Positions 19,887 through 29,063 of a stretch of DNA of 64,000 bases are shown in pieces. Numbering within the stretch: the first letter of the stretch is position 1; every line of letters begins with the position of its first letter. The stretch is from Thalassospiraceae bacterium LMO-SO8. GTDB lineage: Bacteria > Pseudomonadota > Alphaproteobacteria > Rhodospirillales > Casp-alpha2. The notes beneath the pieces were generated by a model, which did not search any database, was not told where the DNA came from, and saw only the letters and a program-made list of their open reading frames with translations. The position numbers were made by a program, and so were the translations under genes. The DNA lies in the NCBI GenBank assembly GCA_031655335.1, contig CP134226.1:1488001-1552000 (forward strand), read 5' to 3'.

Positions 19887-21323
19887 CTAGTTCGTGACCG
19901 CCTGGAAGGTCGCCGGCGCCTTGTCGATGACCACCGCGCCGCGCTGGCGGACCTGAAGGATGGCAAGGCCGCGTTCCGACGTGCCGTCGGGCAGGAAGCG
20001 GAAGATACCGTCGCGTCCGGCGAAGCCGTTGGGATTGGCGATCAGTTTGGCCGTGAAGCGGTCGGGCCCGGGCAATTGGGCCAGCACGGCGGCGAGCGCC
20101 GCCGCGTCATAGGCGATGGTCGCGAGGCGGGGCGGCGCCTCGCCGTAGACGTCCTGATATTCCTTTTCGAACCCGGCGCGCGGGCCCGGCGGCGGGGCCG
20201 CGTACCAGCCGCCGACCAGGGCCGGCTCGGCGCCGATACCCGGCTCGTCCCATTGCCCGGTGCCCAGCATGCGCACCTTGTTGGGGTCGATGTCGTAGAA
20301 CGGCAGCAAGGCGGCGATCGCCTGCAGGCGCTTGCCGCCGTCGGCGACCAGAAGCGCATCATAGGGCAGGTCGCCCATGGTCTGCAGATTCTCCAGGCGC
20401 GCCAGGGCGGCCTTGGACACCTCGTCCTCCTTGCCCTCCAGCTCCTTCTGCTGGTTCAGCAGGGTCTGGCGGCGGAATTCGTAATCGGCCATGTCGCGGA
20501 CCACGGCGGAGAAATCGTCGGCGTCGGGGTTATAGACCTCAAGCCGCGCGATCTCGCCGCCGGCGCGGCCGACGGCGGCCTTGAAGGCATCCAGCACCGT
20601 GCGGCCATAGGCGTTGTCCGGCGCCATGGCGGCGAACCGCACGACCCCCCGTTCACGGGCGAAGGAGATCACCCGTTCGACCTGGGCGCGGGGCAGAAAG
20701 CCCAGGGTATACACCCCGTCGCCGGCGACCGAACGGTCCGAGGAAAAGGCCACCACCGGCACCCCGGCCTGACGCGCGACGGAGGCGGCCCCCCGCACGT
20801 TGGCCGACAGCAGCGGGCCCAGGATCAACCGCGCCCCGTCGCCGATCGCGAGCTGGGCCGCCTCGGCCGCCCCTTCGGGCGTGCCCCGGGTGTCGTGGGT
20901 CAAAAGCTTGAACTTGTCGTCGGCGAAGGAAAACAGGGCCATCTGCGCCGCGTTCAGCAGCGCCTGGCCGACGCCCGCGTTCTGCCCCGACAGCGGCAGC
21001 AGCAGGGCGACCCGGACCGCGCCGTCGTCGGGCGCCGTGATGGTCGTGGTCTGGGCCTGGGCCGGTTCCGCCGGAGCGGCTTGCGTCAGGGGCGGCGGGG
21101 CCGGGCGCGGCACCGGCGTCACCGCATAGGTCGGCGGCGGTGGCGTGCGCGGACCCGAGACGATCGGCCGGGACGGCGCTTCCGATTGGGACTTGCCGCC
21201 TTGAATTAACCCGCCGAATGACGATGATTGGCACGCGGCCAACAAGGGCAGCAGCAGCACCGCCGCGACGACCGCGGCCAGGGCCGGGCGCGAAAGGGCG
21301 TTTTGCGAATATGACCTGTTCAT
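19887..21323 (-). CDS. LpoA-like penicillin-binding protein activator lipoprotein
   Basis: A 478-residue lipoprotein with signal segment and lipobox LLAAC (C31), a Pro-rich linker (about 45-95), and a periplasmic type-I binding-protein fold (VALLLPLSGQNAGVGQALLNAAQMA through the end) like LpoA/YraM and Leu/Ile/Val-binding proteins. In enterobacteria LpoA activates PBP1A from the outer membrane; the same role here is inferred. ATG 21323 was chosen because it places the lipobox correctly. Its 5' end overlaps the divergent rsmI start by 13 bases, and next to it is rsmI-yraN, the same neighbourhood that E. coli has (yraL-yraM-yraN). Confidence 0.85.
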   Translation of the reverse strand: MNRSYSQNALSRPALAAVVAAVLLLPLLAACQSSSFGGLIQGGKSQSEAPSRPIVSGPRTPPPPTYAVTPVPRPAPPPLTQAAPAEPAQAQTTTITAPDDGAVRVALLLPLSGQNAGVGQALLNAAQMALFSFADDKFKLLTHDTRGTPEGAAEAAQLAIGDGARLILGPLLSANVRGAASVARQAGVPVVAFSSDRSVAGDGVYTLGFLPRAQVERVISFARERGVVRFAAMAPDNAYGRTVLDAFKAAVGRAGGEIARLEVYNPDADDFSAVVRDMADYEFRRQTLLNQQKELEGKEDEVSKAALARLENLQTMGDLPYDALLVADGGKRLQAIAALLPFYDIDPNKVRMLGTGQWDEPGIGAEPALVGGWYAAPPPGPRAGFEKEYQDVYGEAPPRLATIAYDAAALAAVLAQLPGPDRFTAKLIANPNGFAGRDGIFRFLPDGTSERGLAILQVRQRGAVVIDKAPATFQAVTN

Positions 21324-22225
21324 CCGATGATCCGCCGGAAATTGCTGCCAAGGACGTGCGGGCGCCGGATGACGCCCCGTTGGAGGCCGCACTGTATCTG
21401 GTCTCCACACCCATCGGCAACGCCGGAGACGTCAGCGCCCGGGCGCGCGACGTTCTCGCCCGCGCCGATCTGATCGCCTGCGAGGACACCCGGGTGACCG
21501 GCAAGCTGCTGATGATCCTGGGCATCAAGCGCGGCGGCGACGGCGGCCGCCTGCTTGCCTATCACGACCACAACGCGGCCCACCGCCGGCCGCAGATCAT
21601 GGAACGCATCAAAAACGGCGGCAGCGTGGCGTTGGTGTCGGACGCGGGCACGCCGCTGGTCTCCGACCCGGGCTACAAGCTGGTCGCCGCCTGCGTCGAG
21701 GATGGGTTGAGCGTGACCGCCGTGCCGGGGCCGTCGGCGCCGCTGATGGCGCTGACCCTGTCGGGCCTGCCGACGGACCGTTTTTTCTTTCAGGGCTTCC
21801 TGCCCGCCAAGGGCGCGGCGCGGCGCACGGCGCTGGCCGAAATATCCACCGTGCCGGCGACCCTCATCTTCATGGAATCGGGGCCGCGCCTGGCCGCCTC
21901 CCTGGCCGACATGGCCCAGGTGCTGGGCCCCCGCCCGGCCGCCGTGGCCCGTGAGCTGACCAAGAAATTCGAAGAGGTCCGGCGCGGCGCCCTGGACGAG
22001 CTGGCCGCCCATTACGCCGAGGCCGGCCCGCCGCGAGGTGAAATCTGCGTTGTCGCCGGCCCCCCCGGCGGGGAAGCCCAGGCGACGGAAGCCGACATCG
22101 ACGCCCTGCTGACCGAGGCCTTGGCCAAGGGATCGGTGAAGGACGCGGCGGCCGAGGTCGCGGCGCGCACGGGCCAGCCGCGCAAGGCCCTTTATGCCCG
22201 GGCCCTGGACCTGAAGCGAGGATGA
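21311..22225 (+). CDS. rsmI: 16S rRNA (cytidine(1402)-2'-O)-methyltransferase
   Basis: A 304-residue tetrapyrrole-methylase-fold enzyme that 2'-O-methylates C1402 in the ribosomal P site. Motifs seen are LYLVSTPIGNAGDVSARA, ACEDTRVTGKLL, SDAGTPLVSDPGYKLV, VPGPSAPLMAL and FQGFLPAKGAARR. ATG 21311 is used; a GTG at 21356 is an in-frame alternative that would avoid the overlap with the divergent lipoprotein gene but has poor ribosome-site spacing. It is followed by yraN with a four-base overlap. Confidence 0.95.
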   Translation: MTCSSDDPPEIAAKDVRAPDDAPLEAALYLVSTPIGNAGDVSARARDVLARADLIACEDTRVTGKLLMILGIKRGGDGGRLLAYHDHNAAHRRPQIMERIKNGGSVALVSDAGTPLVSDPGYKLVAACVEDGLSVTAVPGPSAPLMALTLSGLPTDRFFFQGFLPAKGAARRTALAEISTVPATLIFMESGPRLAASLADMAQVLGPRPAAVARELTKKFEEVRRGALDELAAHYAEAGPPRGEICVVAGPPGGEAQATEADIDALLTEALAKGSVKDAAAEVAARTGQPRKALYARALDLKRG

Positions 22226-22608
22226 CCCGGCCGGCGACCGGCACGCACGGCCGACGCCGCGCCGAACGCCGAGGCCGCGGGGCCGAGGCCCTGGCCGCCC
22301 TGCTGCTGATTCTCAAAGGCCACCGCATTCTGGCCCGCCGGGCGCGCACGCCCGCGGGCGAGGTCGACCTGATCGCCCGCAGGGGCCGCATCCTGGTGTT
22401 CGCCGAGGTCAAGGCGCGAAGCAGCCTGAATGCCGGCACGGAAGCCCTGGCCCCCCGCCAGCAGGACCGCATCGCCCGCGCCGCCGAGGCCTTCGTGCGC
22501 ACGCGCCCCGATCTGGCCGGGCTGGACTGGCGATTCGATCTGATCGTGGCCGTCGGCGGCTGGCGGCTGAAACACCTGAAGGACGCCTGGCGGCCCGGCC
22601 TGGGCTGA
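22222..22608 (+). CDS. yraN: YraN/UPF0102 family nuclease-fold protein
   Basis: A 128-residue protein with the restriction-endonuclease-like core typical of UPF0102: GEVDLIARRGRILVFAEVKARS, holding the D-x(n)-E-x-K active-site pattern. The substrate is unknown; a role linked to recombination or to RsmI has been suggested from conserved neighbourhood only. The start codon overlaps the rsmI stop (ATGA), so the two are probably translationally coupled. Confidence 0.92.
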   Translation: MTRPATGTHGRRRAERRGRGAEALAALLLILKGHRILARRARTPAGEVDLIARRGRILVFAEVKARSSLNAGTEALAPRQQDRIARAAEAFVRTRPDLAGLDWRFDLIVAVGGWRLKHLKDAWRPGLG

Positions 22609-22682
22609 CCCCAGTGCCATGAAAACCGCATATTCCATCCCTTATCCTGTGTCCCCGTCCCCGGAAGACGGCGTCAGAGAAT

Positions 22683-22711
22683 TTGTCGCCGGTCCGGTCC
22701 GGCGCTAGAAT
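22683..22711 (+). promoter_or_regulatory. Putative sigma-70 promoter for the BON lipoprotein gene
   Basis: TTGTCG (22683-22688) and TAGAAT (22706-22711) are separated by exactly 17 bp, in the 126-bp gap after yraN. The -35 matches four and the -10 five of six consensus positions. The predicted start of transcription is about 22718, shortly before the gene. Confidence 0.45.
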
Positions 22712-22755
22712 GCCCGCCGACCGGGGACCGTCCAATGCAGGAGATTTCACGCACC

Positions 22756-23430
22756 ATGGCCGCACCAATTCGACCGTCCCGAGCGACACCCCGAACCGCC
22801 CCCGCCCTGCCCCGCGCGTTCGCCGCGCTGCTGTTGCTCGGCGCCGCGGCCGGCCTGACCGGCTGCGTCGGCGCCGCCGTGGGCGCGGGGGCGACCGTGG
22901 GCGTCGCCGCCATGGACGACCGGGGCGTGCAGGGCGTCGCCCGCGACGCCGGTCTGGCCACGCAGGTGCGCGGCAAATGGCTGAATCACGATCTGGAAAC
23001 CGGCGACACCCTCGCCGTCGACGGCAGCATCAAGGTCTATAACCGCCGCGCCATGCTGACCGGCACGGTGAAGACCGAGGACATCCGCGCCAAGGCTGTG
23101 CGCCTGACCTGGGAGGTCGAGGGCATCGAGGAAGTGATCAACGAACTGGCCGTCGGCGACACCACGATCTCCGACTCGGCGGTCGACAGCTGGATATCCA
23201 CCCAGCTCACGACCAAGCTGACCTTCGACAAGGACGTCCAGGCCATCAACTACATCATCGAAACGGAAAACGCCGTGGTCTATCTGCTGGGCGCGGCGCA
23301 AAGCCAGGCCGAGCTTGACCGCGTGCTGGGCCACGCCCGGGGCATTTCCCGGGTCCGCGACGTGGTCAGCCATGTCCGCATCAAGGCCCCCGAAGCCCCC
23401 GCCGCCGATCAGCCGAAAAAGGCATCCTGA
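22756..23430 (+). CDS. Dual BON-domain outer-membrane lipoprotein (OsmY/DolP-like)
   Basis: A 224-residue lipoprotein: basic N-terminus, hydrophobic segment, lipobox LTGC (C37), then two BON domains at about 70-125 and 130-200, each with the GxV turn ([22 protein letters not shown]). BON proteins bind phospholipid or peptidoglycan; DolP-type members support outer-membrane integrity. ATG 22756 is preceded by AGGAG; an alternative ATG at 22735 would add seven residues. In E. coli dolP also lies in the yraL-yraM-yraN-diaA neighbourhood, so the local order is ancient. Confidence 0.9.
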   Translation: MAAPIRPSRATPRTAPALPRAFAALLLLGAAAGLTGCVGAAVGAGATVGVAAMDDRGVQGVARDAGLATQVRGKWLNHDLETGDTLAVDGSIKVYNRRAMLTGTVKTEDIRAKAVRLTWEVEGIEEVINELAVGDTTISDSAVDSWISTQLTTKLTFDKDVQAINYIIETENAVVYLLGAAQSQAELDRVLGHARGISRVRDVVSHVRIKAPEAPAADQPKKAS

Positions 23431-23433
23431 GCC

Positions 23434-24282
23434 ATGACGGTTGGTGCCGGCATCCTGGCCGACGACCTTCGGCGCGCCCTCGGCGAGATCGGCCGCCGGG
23501 ACGACGCCGACTTTCCCGTCGCCGACGCCGCGCTGCATCTGGCGGCGGCGCGCCTGCCGGGCCTCAACCTGGGGCCTTACGAGCGCCACCTTGCGCGCCT
23601 GACGGCGGAGGTCGCCGATTACGCCGGTCCCGGCACGCCGAACCTGGCCGGCCAGTACGACGCCCTGATCCAGGTCATCGACCGGCGCTACGGATACGGC
23701 GGCAACGAAAGCGTGTTCGAGGATCTGGACGCCGCCAACCTGGCGCGGGTCATCGACACCCGGCGCGGCCTGCCGGTGGCCCTCGGCATCGTCTACATGG
23801 AAGTCTGCAACCGCCTGGGCTGGTCCCTGGTCGGCCTGGATTTCCCCGGCCGCTTCCTGGTCCGCCTGGAGCATGGGGGCGGGCGCATGATCCTCGACCT
23901 GTTCGAAGGCGGGCGGGAACTGACGCCGCCGGACCTGCGCGGCATGCTGAAGACCATGGCCGGGGCCGATGCCGAACTGCATCCGCGCTATCTTTCGGAA
24001 ATGACGGCGCGGCAGGTCGTGCTGCGCCTGGAGGACAACATCCGCGTGCGCCAGATGCAGCGCGGCGAGCTGGCCGACGCCGCCGACACGATTGCCCTGA
24101 TGCTGCTGGTCGCCCCCGATACCGGGCACCTGTGGCGCGAGGCCGGGATCGTCAACGCGCGGCTCGACCGCGTCGCCCGCGCCGTCGAGGCCCTGGAGGA
24201 ATACCTCAAGCGCGCCCCCGGCGAGGAAAACGGCTACGAGGCGTCCTTGCTGTTGCAGGAATTGCGGGCCAAGTTAAATTAA
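23434..24282 (+). CDS. SirB1 family transglutaminase-like/TPR protein
   Basis: A 282-residue protein of the SirB1 family: a transglutaminase-like N-terminal domain with [22 protein letters not shown] and [13 protein letters not shown], then a C-terminal helical TPR-like part ([24 protein letters not shown]). The family is conserved in proteobacteria but has no proven biochemical function. It begins three bases after the BON lipoprotein stop, so it is probably in the same operon, and it is followed by gshB. Confidence 0.85.
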   Translation: MTVGAGILADDLRRALGEIGRRDDADFPVADAALHLAAARLPGLNLGPYERHLARLTAEVADYAGPGTPNLAGQYDALIQVIDRRYGYGGNESVFEDLDAANLARVIDTRRGLPVALGIVYMEVCNRLGWSLVGLDFPGRFLVRLEHGGGRMILDLFEGGRELTPPDLRGMLKTMAGADAELHPRYLSEMTARQVVLRLEDNIRVRQMQRGELADAADTIALMLLVAPDTGHLWREAGIVNARLDRVARAVEALEEYLKRAPGEENGYEASLLLQELRAKLN

Positions 24283-24338
24283 CCGGCCGGCCCCTGCCCC
24301 ACGCTTCCCTCATCGGCCGAAGGATAAGGATTTCCCCC

Positions 24339-25277
24339 ATGGCGCTTACCGTGGCCATTCAGATGGACCATGTGTCGTCCATCGACATCAACGGCGACAG
24401 CACCTTCGTTCTGGCGCTGGAAGCCCAGCGCCGCGGCCACAAGCTGCTGCACTATCTGCCGGGGGACCTCGCCTATCACCATGGGCGCGTGACCGCCTGG
24501 GCCGAGCCCATGGAGGTGCGGCGCGCGGCGGGCAACCACTTCACCCTGGGCGAGACATCCCGCGTCGATCTGGCCGACGTGGACGTGGTGCTGATGCGCC
24601 AGGACCCGCCCTTCGACATGGCCTATATCACCGCGACGCATCTTCTGGAGATGGTCCACCCCAAGACCCTGGTGGTGAACAACCCGGCCGAGGTGCGCAA
24701 CGCGCCCGAGAAACTGTTCGTCACCCGCTTCGCCCAGTTCATGCCGCCGACCCTGATCGCGACCAACCGCCGCGACATCCTGGCGTTCCGCGAAGAGCAC
24801 AAGGACATCATCGTCAAGCCGCTCTACGGCAACGGCGGGGCCGGCGTGTTCCACATCGCGCCCGGCGACGAGAACCTGAATTCGCTGTTGGAAATGTTCA
24901 CCGAGATGTTCCGCGAGCCGGTCATCGTGCAGGCCTATCTGAAGGACGTGCGCCAGGGCGACAAGCGCATCATCCTGATCGACGGCGAGGTCGCGGGCGC
25001 GGTCAACCGCGTGCCGGCGGCGGGGGAAAGCCGGTCCAACATGCATGTCGGCGGCAAGCCGGTGAAGTCGGAACTGACGGCGCGCGAACGCGAGATCTGC
25101 GCGGCGCTGGGGCCCGAGCTGAAGGCCCGCGGCCTGATCTTCGTCGGCATCGACGTGATCGGCGGCTACCTCACGGAAATCAACGTGACCTCGCCGACGG
25201 GATTGCAGGAAATCAACCGCTTCGACGGGGTCAGCCTGGAAAGCGACATCTGGGACGCCATCGAGGCGCGGCTTTAG
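24339..25277 (+). CDS. gshB: Glutathione synthetase
   Basis: A 312-residue ATP-grasp ligase joining gamma-glutamylcysteine and glycine. Seen are [15 protein letters not shown] at the N-terminus, [11 protein letters not shown], the ATP-grasp segments [16 protein letters not shown] and [18 protein letters not shown], and the C-terminal [18 protein letters not shown] with the Mg2+-binding Glu and Asn. AAGGATAAGG precedes ATG 24339. The open frame extends upstream across the SirB1 gene, but that part is antiframe noise. Confidence 0.98.
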   Translation: MALTVAIQMDHVSSIDINGDSTFVLALEAQRRGHKLLHYLPGDLAYHHGRVTAWAEPMEVRRAAGNHFTLGETSRVDLADVDVVLMRQDPPFDMAYITATHLLEMVHPKTLVVNNPAEVRNAPEKLFVTRFAQFMPPTLIATNRRDILAFREEHKDIIVKPLYGNGGAGVFHIAPGDENLNSLLEMFTEMFREPVIVQAYLKDVRQGDKRIILIDGEVAGAVNRVPAAGESRSNMHVGGKPVKSELTAREREICAALGPELKARGLIFVGIDVIGGYLTEINVTSPTGLQEINRFDGVSLESDIWDAIEARL

Positions 25278-25309
25278 ACCGCGACAAGAAACGCAAAGGG
25301 AGAATCGAC

Positions 25310-26071
25310 ATGGCGCTGATTGAAGGAATGGTCGAGGTGCCGACCAAGTACGGGCGCATGCCGTCCTTCGTCGCCCGGCCCGACGCGGGCGGGCCGTTTC
25401 CGGCGATCATCTTCTACATGGACGCGCCGGGCTTTCGCGAGGAACTCTGCAACATGGCGCGCCGCATCGCGAAAGCGGGCTATTACTGCATCCTGCCGGA
25501 CATGTACTACCGGCTCGGCACGCTGCGCCTCGACAACACCCGGCGCACGGAGGCCATGACGAACGTCTGGCGGGAGGCCATGAATTCCCTGACCAACGCC
25601 GACGTGACCGACGACACCGCGGGCATCCTGGCCTTCCTCGACGCCCAGGCCGACGTCGCCGCCGGGCCGGTCGGCTGCGTCGGGTATTGCATGAGCGGGC
25701 GTTATGTGGTGACCGTCGCCGGGCGCTTCCCGACGCGCATCAAGGCGGCGGCCAGCATGTACGGGGTCGGCATCGTCACCGCCGCCGAGGATTCGCCCCA
25801 TCTGCTGCTGGATCGGGTCCAGGGCGAATTGCTGTTCATCTTCGCCGAGACCGACGCCCACGTGCCGCAGGCCACGGTCGAGGCGGTGAAGAAGGCGATC
25901 AAGAAGACCGGCGCGAAGGCGGCGGTGGTGCAGCCCAAGGGCACCCAGCACGGCTTTCAGTTCGCCGAACGCCTGGTCTATGCGCCGGTGCCGGCGGAGG
26001 CCGCCTGGGACAAGCTGTTCGCCCTGTGGGACCGCAACCTGAAGAAAGCCGCCCCGGCGAAGCGCAAATAG
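25310..26071 (+). CDS. Dienelactone hydrolase family protein
   Basis: A 253-residue alpha/beta hydrolase with the dienelactone-hydrolase catalytic triad C127 (GYCMSG), D182 (AETDAH) and H214 (TQHGF). Family members cleave lactones or esters; the natural substrate here is not deducible, and no aromatic-degradation genes are nearby. It lies 32 bp after gshB and four bases before sixA, suggesting an operon. Confidence 0.88.
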   Translation: MALIEGMVEVPTKYGRMPSFVARPDAGGPFPAIIFYMDAPGFREELCNMARRIAKAGYYCILPDMYYRLGTLRLDNTRRTEAMTNVWREAMNSLTNADVTDDTAGILAFLDAQADVAAGPVGCVGYCMSGRYVVTVAGRFPTRIKAAASMYGVGIVTAAEDSPHLLLDRVQGELLFIFAETDAHVPQATVEAVKKAIKKTGAKAAVVQPKGTQHGFQFAERLVYAPVPAEAAWDKLFALWDRNLKKAAPAKRK

Positions 26072-26075
26072 CATC

Positions 26076-26648
26076 GTGAAAACACTTCTTCTGCTGCGCC
26101 ACACCAAATCCGACTGGGCCGAGCCGGGACGTGACGACATCGACCGGCCGCTGGCCCCCCGCGGACGCGATGCCGCGCCCCGCATGGGCCGTTACCTCAA
26201 GGATGAGGATCTGATCCCCGATCTGGTGCTGTGCTCCACCGCACGGCGCGCCCAGGAAACCTGGGATCTGGTCGCGGCGGAACTGGGCCGCGAGGTTCCC
26301 GTGCGCTTCAGCAAGGGACTTTACGCCGTCTCGTCGGCGGCGCTGTTGGCGGCCGTCCGCCGCGTGCCCGACGACTGTGCCCGCCTGCTGCTGATCGGCC
26401 ATAACCCGGAGATCGAGGACCTGGCCCATCGTCTGGCCGGGACCGGCAAGGCCAAGGCGCTGGCGCGTCTGGCGGAAAAGTATCCGACAGGTGCTCTCGC
26501 CGAAATCCGCTTCGCGCGGGACAGCTGGACCCAGGTCGGCGAAGGGACCGGCACGCTGGACCGCTTCGTGCGGCCCCGGGACCTGGACAAACCGTCCGGC
26601 CCCGGGAACGCCGCGGTCAGGGGCCGACGCCCCGGTCAGAAGGTGTAG
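26076..26648 (+). CDS. sixA: SixA-like phosphohistidine phosphatase
   Basis: A 190-residue histidine-phosphatase-superfamily protein. The catalytic RHT motif (R8-H9-T10) is at the N-terminus, and the second catalytic histidine is in LLLIGHNPEIEDLAHRL. SixA-type enzymes dephosphorylate phosphohistidines on HPt or PTS-Ntr proteins. It starts with GTG 26076, and its 3' end overlaps the converging ompW gene by 13 bases. A basic low-complexity tail follows residue 170. Confidence 0.88.
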   Translation: MKTLLLLRHTKSDWAEPGRDDIDRPLAPRGRDAAPRMGRYLKDEDLIPDLVLCSTARRAQETWDLVAAELGREVPVRFSKGLYAVSSAALLAAVRRVPDDCARLLLIGHNPEIEDLAHRLAGTGKAKALARLAEKYPTGALAEIRFARDSWTQVGEGTGTLDRFVRPRDLDKPSGPGNAAVRGRRPGQKV

Positions 26649-27265
26649 CCGAAGCCGATGCCCACGACCCAGGGGTCGAGGTCCGTGCCCTTGGCGTTGA
26701 CCCCGCCGCTGTTGGCGACGATGTCGGTCGATACGAAGACCTTCTTGAGATCGAAGTTCAGCGACCATTTGTCGTTCAGTTTGTAATCGATACCGGCCTG
26801 AAAGGCGTAGCCGAATTCGTCGCTGTACGAGACCTTGTTGACGCTGGGCCCCTTCTTGTCCGCGAAGGTGATCGTGTAGTTGATGCCCGCGCCGACATAG
26901 GGATTCCACCGGCCGTCCGGATTGAAGTGATATTGCAGCGTGAGCACCGGCGGCAGGGCGCGGACCGTTCCCAGGTTAAGGTCGCCCGCGGTCGAATCCT
27001 TGACCTTCACCCGGTGCTTCGTGGTCGCCAGGATCAATTCGGCCGAAATGTGCTTGGTGAAGAAATAGGAGAAATCCAGTTCCGGCACGTAGTCGTTGGA
27101 GGTGCTGGCCTGACCGCCGAAAGCGTCGGTGGTGCCGCTGGTGTCGGTCATGAAGCCGATGCCGCGCAGGCGCATGAGGATGTCGCCGGGTTCCGCGGCA
27201 AGAGCCGGCGCGGCGCTCGCCGCCGCAAGGGCGAGCGTCAGAACGCCCGTGGTGAGGGATCGCAT
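26636..27265 (-). CDS. ompW: OmpW/OprG family outer-membrane protein
   Basis: A 209-residue precursor with a signal peptide ending AAPALA-AEP (about residue 23) and an eight-stranded beta-barrel of alternating hydrophobic residues ending in the outer-membrane signature YTF. Family marks are TLQYHFNPDGRWNPYVGAGINYT and the DPWVVGIGFGYTF C-terminus. OmpW/OprG barrels pass small hydrophobic molecules and are often induced at low oxygen. A near-perfect FNR-type box and a -10 element lie upstream, supporting that kind of control here. Confidence 0.95.
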   Translation of the reverse strand: MRSLTTGVLTLALAAASAAPALAAEPGDILMRLRGIGFMTDTSGTTDAFGGQASTSNDYVPELDFSYFFTKHISAELILATTKHRVKVKDSTAGDLNLGTVRALPPVLTLQYHFNPDGRWNPYVGAGINYTITFADKKGPSVNKVSYSDEFGYAFQAGIDYKLNDKWSLNFDLKKVFVSTDIVANSGGVNAKGTDLDPWVVGIGFGYTF

Positions 27266-27327
27266 GATATGGGAAATCCTCGTCTATCGTTTGGTGCGGT
27301 TGCAATGTCCCCAAGAACTGTGGGGAT

Positions 27328-27333
27328 AAACTA
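27328..27333 (-). promoter_or_regulatory. Putative -10 element of ompW
   Basis: TAGTTT on the minus strand is centred about 32 bp downstream of the FNR-like box centre, the geometry expected when FNR sits at -41.5 in a class II promoter. It would give a leader of roughly 55 nt before ompW. Confidence 0.4.
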
Positions 27334-27355
27334 GGCGACGTCCCGGACAAATGAA

Positions 27356-27369
27356 TTGATCCAGATCAT
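27356..27369. promoter_or_regulatory. FNR/Anr/FixK-type box upstream of ompW
   Basis: TTGATCCAGATCAT matches the FNR-family palindrome TTGAT-N4-ATCAA at nine of ten conserved positions. It is 91 bp upstream of the ompW start and lies in the divergent region shared with comM. OmpW in E. coli and OprG in Pseudomonas are known FNR/Anr targets. Confidence 0.6.
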
Positions 27370-27439
27370 CCGCCGATCGACCGCGGACGGAGGCCGAACG
27401 CAATCCCGGTCGGCGGTGGCCCACGCCACGCCGGAATAC

Positions 27440-27468
27440 TAGGCAAAGGATATTATCGGCCCTACAAT
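27440..27468 (+). promoter_or_regulatory. Putative sigma-70 promoter of comM
   Basis: TAGGCA (27440-27445) and TACAAT (27463-27468) are separated by 17 bp, with four and five consensus matches. The in-frame TTG at 27468 falls in this -10, which supports the downstream GTG as the real comM start. Confidence 0.5.
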
Positions 27469-27506
27469 TGCGCGTATTAGGATCAGCCGCCGGAAAGGAG
27501 AATACG

Positions 27507-29036
27507 GTGGTCGCACGCATCGCCACCGCCGCCTTTCAAGGCATCGACGTGCTGGACGTAGACGTCCAGGTTCAGATGACCGGCGGCTTGCCCGCGTTTT
27601 CCGTGGTCGGCCTGGCGGACAAGGCCGTGGCGGAAAGCCGGGAACGGGTGCGCGCCGCCCTCCACGCCATGGGCCTAGCCCTGCCGCCCAAGCGCATCAC
27701 CGTCAATCTGGCCCCCGCCGATCTGGCCAAGGAAGGCAGCCACTTCGACCTGCCTATCGCGCTTGCCCTCTTGACCGCCATGGACGTGCTGCCGGCGGAC
27801 GACATGGCGCGCTATCTGGCGCTGGGGGAATTGGCGCTCGACGGCGCGCTGGCCCCGGTCGCCGGCGTGCTGCCCGCCGCCGTGCATGCCAACGCCCGGG
27901 ACCTGGGCTTGATCTGCCCGGCCCGGCAGGGCGGCGAGGCGGCCTGGGCTGGGGGCTCTGACATTCTCGCGGCCCCCAGCCTTTTGGCCCTCGTCAACCA
28001 CTTCAAGGGCACGCAGGTGTTGTCCCCGCCCGCCCGGCCCGAGGCCGGCGGCGATGCCCGCTATCCTGATCTGGCCGACATCAAGGGCCAGGAAACGGCC
28101 AAGCGGGGGTTGGAGATCGCCGCCAGCGGCGGCCATAACCTGTTGATGGTCGGCCCGCCGGGGGCCGGGAAATCCATGTTGGCGCAGCGCCTGCCCGGCC
28201 TGTTGCCGCCGCTTGAGCCGGAAGAGATCCTCGAAGTTTCCATGGTCCAGAGCCTGGCCGGGGCGTTGACCGGCGGCGGGCTCTCCAGACAAAGACCGTT
28301 CCGTGACCCGCATCATTCGGCGTCGCTGCCGGCCCTGGTCGGCGGCGGCCTGCGGGCGCGGCCGGGCGAGGTCTCCCTCGCCCATCAGGGTGTGCTGTTT
28401 TTGGACGAACTGCCGGAATTCCAGCGCGCCGCCCTGGAAAGCCTGCGCCAGCCGCTCGAAACCGGGCGCGCCGCCGTGGCCAGGGCCAACGCGCATGTGA
28501 CCTATCCGGCGCGGTTCCAGATGGTCGCCGCCATGAACCCCTGCCGTTGCGGTTATCTGGGCGACCCGGCGCAGGCCTGTTCCAAGGCGCCGCGCTGCGC
28601 CGAGGATTACCAGGGCCGCATATCCGGCCCCCTGTTCGACCGTATCGACATTCATCTGGACGTGCCCGCCGTCAGCCCCCTGGACCTCGACCTGCCGCCG
28701 CCGGCCGAGGGCACCGCCGAGGTCGCCGCCCGGGTCGCCGCCGCGCGGCAAATCCAGGCCGACCGCTACAGGGACGTCCGCGACCAGGGCGTGCGCACCA
28801 ACGCCCAGGCCGATGGGGAGTTGCTGGACAAGGTCGCCAAACCGGACGACGCGGGACGCAAACTGCTGGTGGACGCGGCGGCGCGCCTGGGTCTCAGCGC
28901 CCGGGGCTATCACCGGGTGCTGCGCGTGGCACGCACCCTGGCCGACATGGACCAGGCCGGCGGCGTGACCCGGCTGCACGTGGCCGAGGCGTTGTCGTTC
29001 CGCCGCCTGATACCGGGGCGGGGCGGCGGCCGCTGA
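27507..29036 (+). CDS. comM: YifB/ComM family Mg-chelatase-like AAA+ ATPase
   Basis: A 509-residue ATPase with an N-terminal Lon-protease-like ChlI domain (SVVGLADKAVAESRERVRAAL), a Mg-chelatase-type AAA+ core with Walker A GPPGAGKS (about 214-221) and LFLDELPEF Walker B, and a C-terminal helical domain with the Cys-containing MNPCRCGYLGDPAQAC segment. ComM is a branch-migration helicase that promotes integration of incoming single-stranded DNA in natural transformation. GTG 27507 has an AAAGGAG ribosome site. It is divergent from ompW. Confidence 0.93.
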   Translation: MVARIATAAFQGIDVLDVDVQVQMTGGLPAFSVVGLADKAVAESRERVRAALHAMGLALPPKRITVNLAPADLAKEGSHFDLPIALALLTAMDVLPADDMARYLALGELALDGALAPVAGVLPAAVHANARDLGLICPARQGGEAAWAGGSDILAAPSLLALVNHFKGTQVLSPPARPEAGGDARYPDLADIKGQETAKRGLEIAASGGHNLLMVGPPGAGKSMLAQRLPGLLPPLEPEEILEVSMVQSLAGALTGGGLSRQRPFRDPHHSASLPALVGGGLRARPGEVSLAHQGVLFLDELPEFQRAALESLRQPLETGRAAVARANAHVTYPARFQMVAAMNPCRCGYLGDPAQACSKAPRCAEDYQGRISGPLFDRIDIHLDVPAVSPLDLDLPPPAEGTAEVAARVAAARQIQADRYRDVRDQGVRTNAQADGELLDKVAKPDDAGRKLLVDAAARLGLSARGYHRVLRVARTLADMDQAGGVTRLHVAEALSFRRLIPGRGGGR

Positions 29037-29063
29037 CCCGGGATGCGGCCAGGGCCGGGGCCG

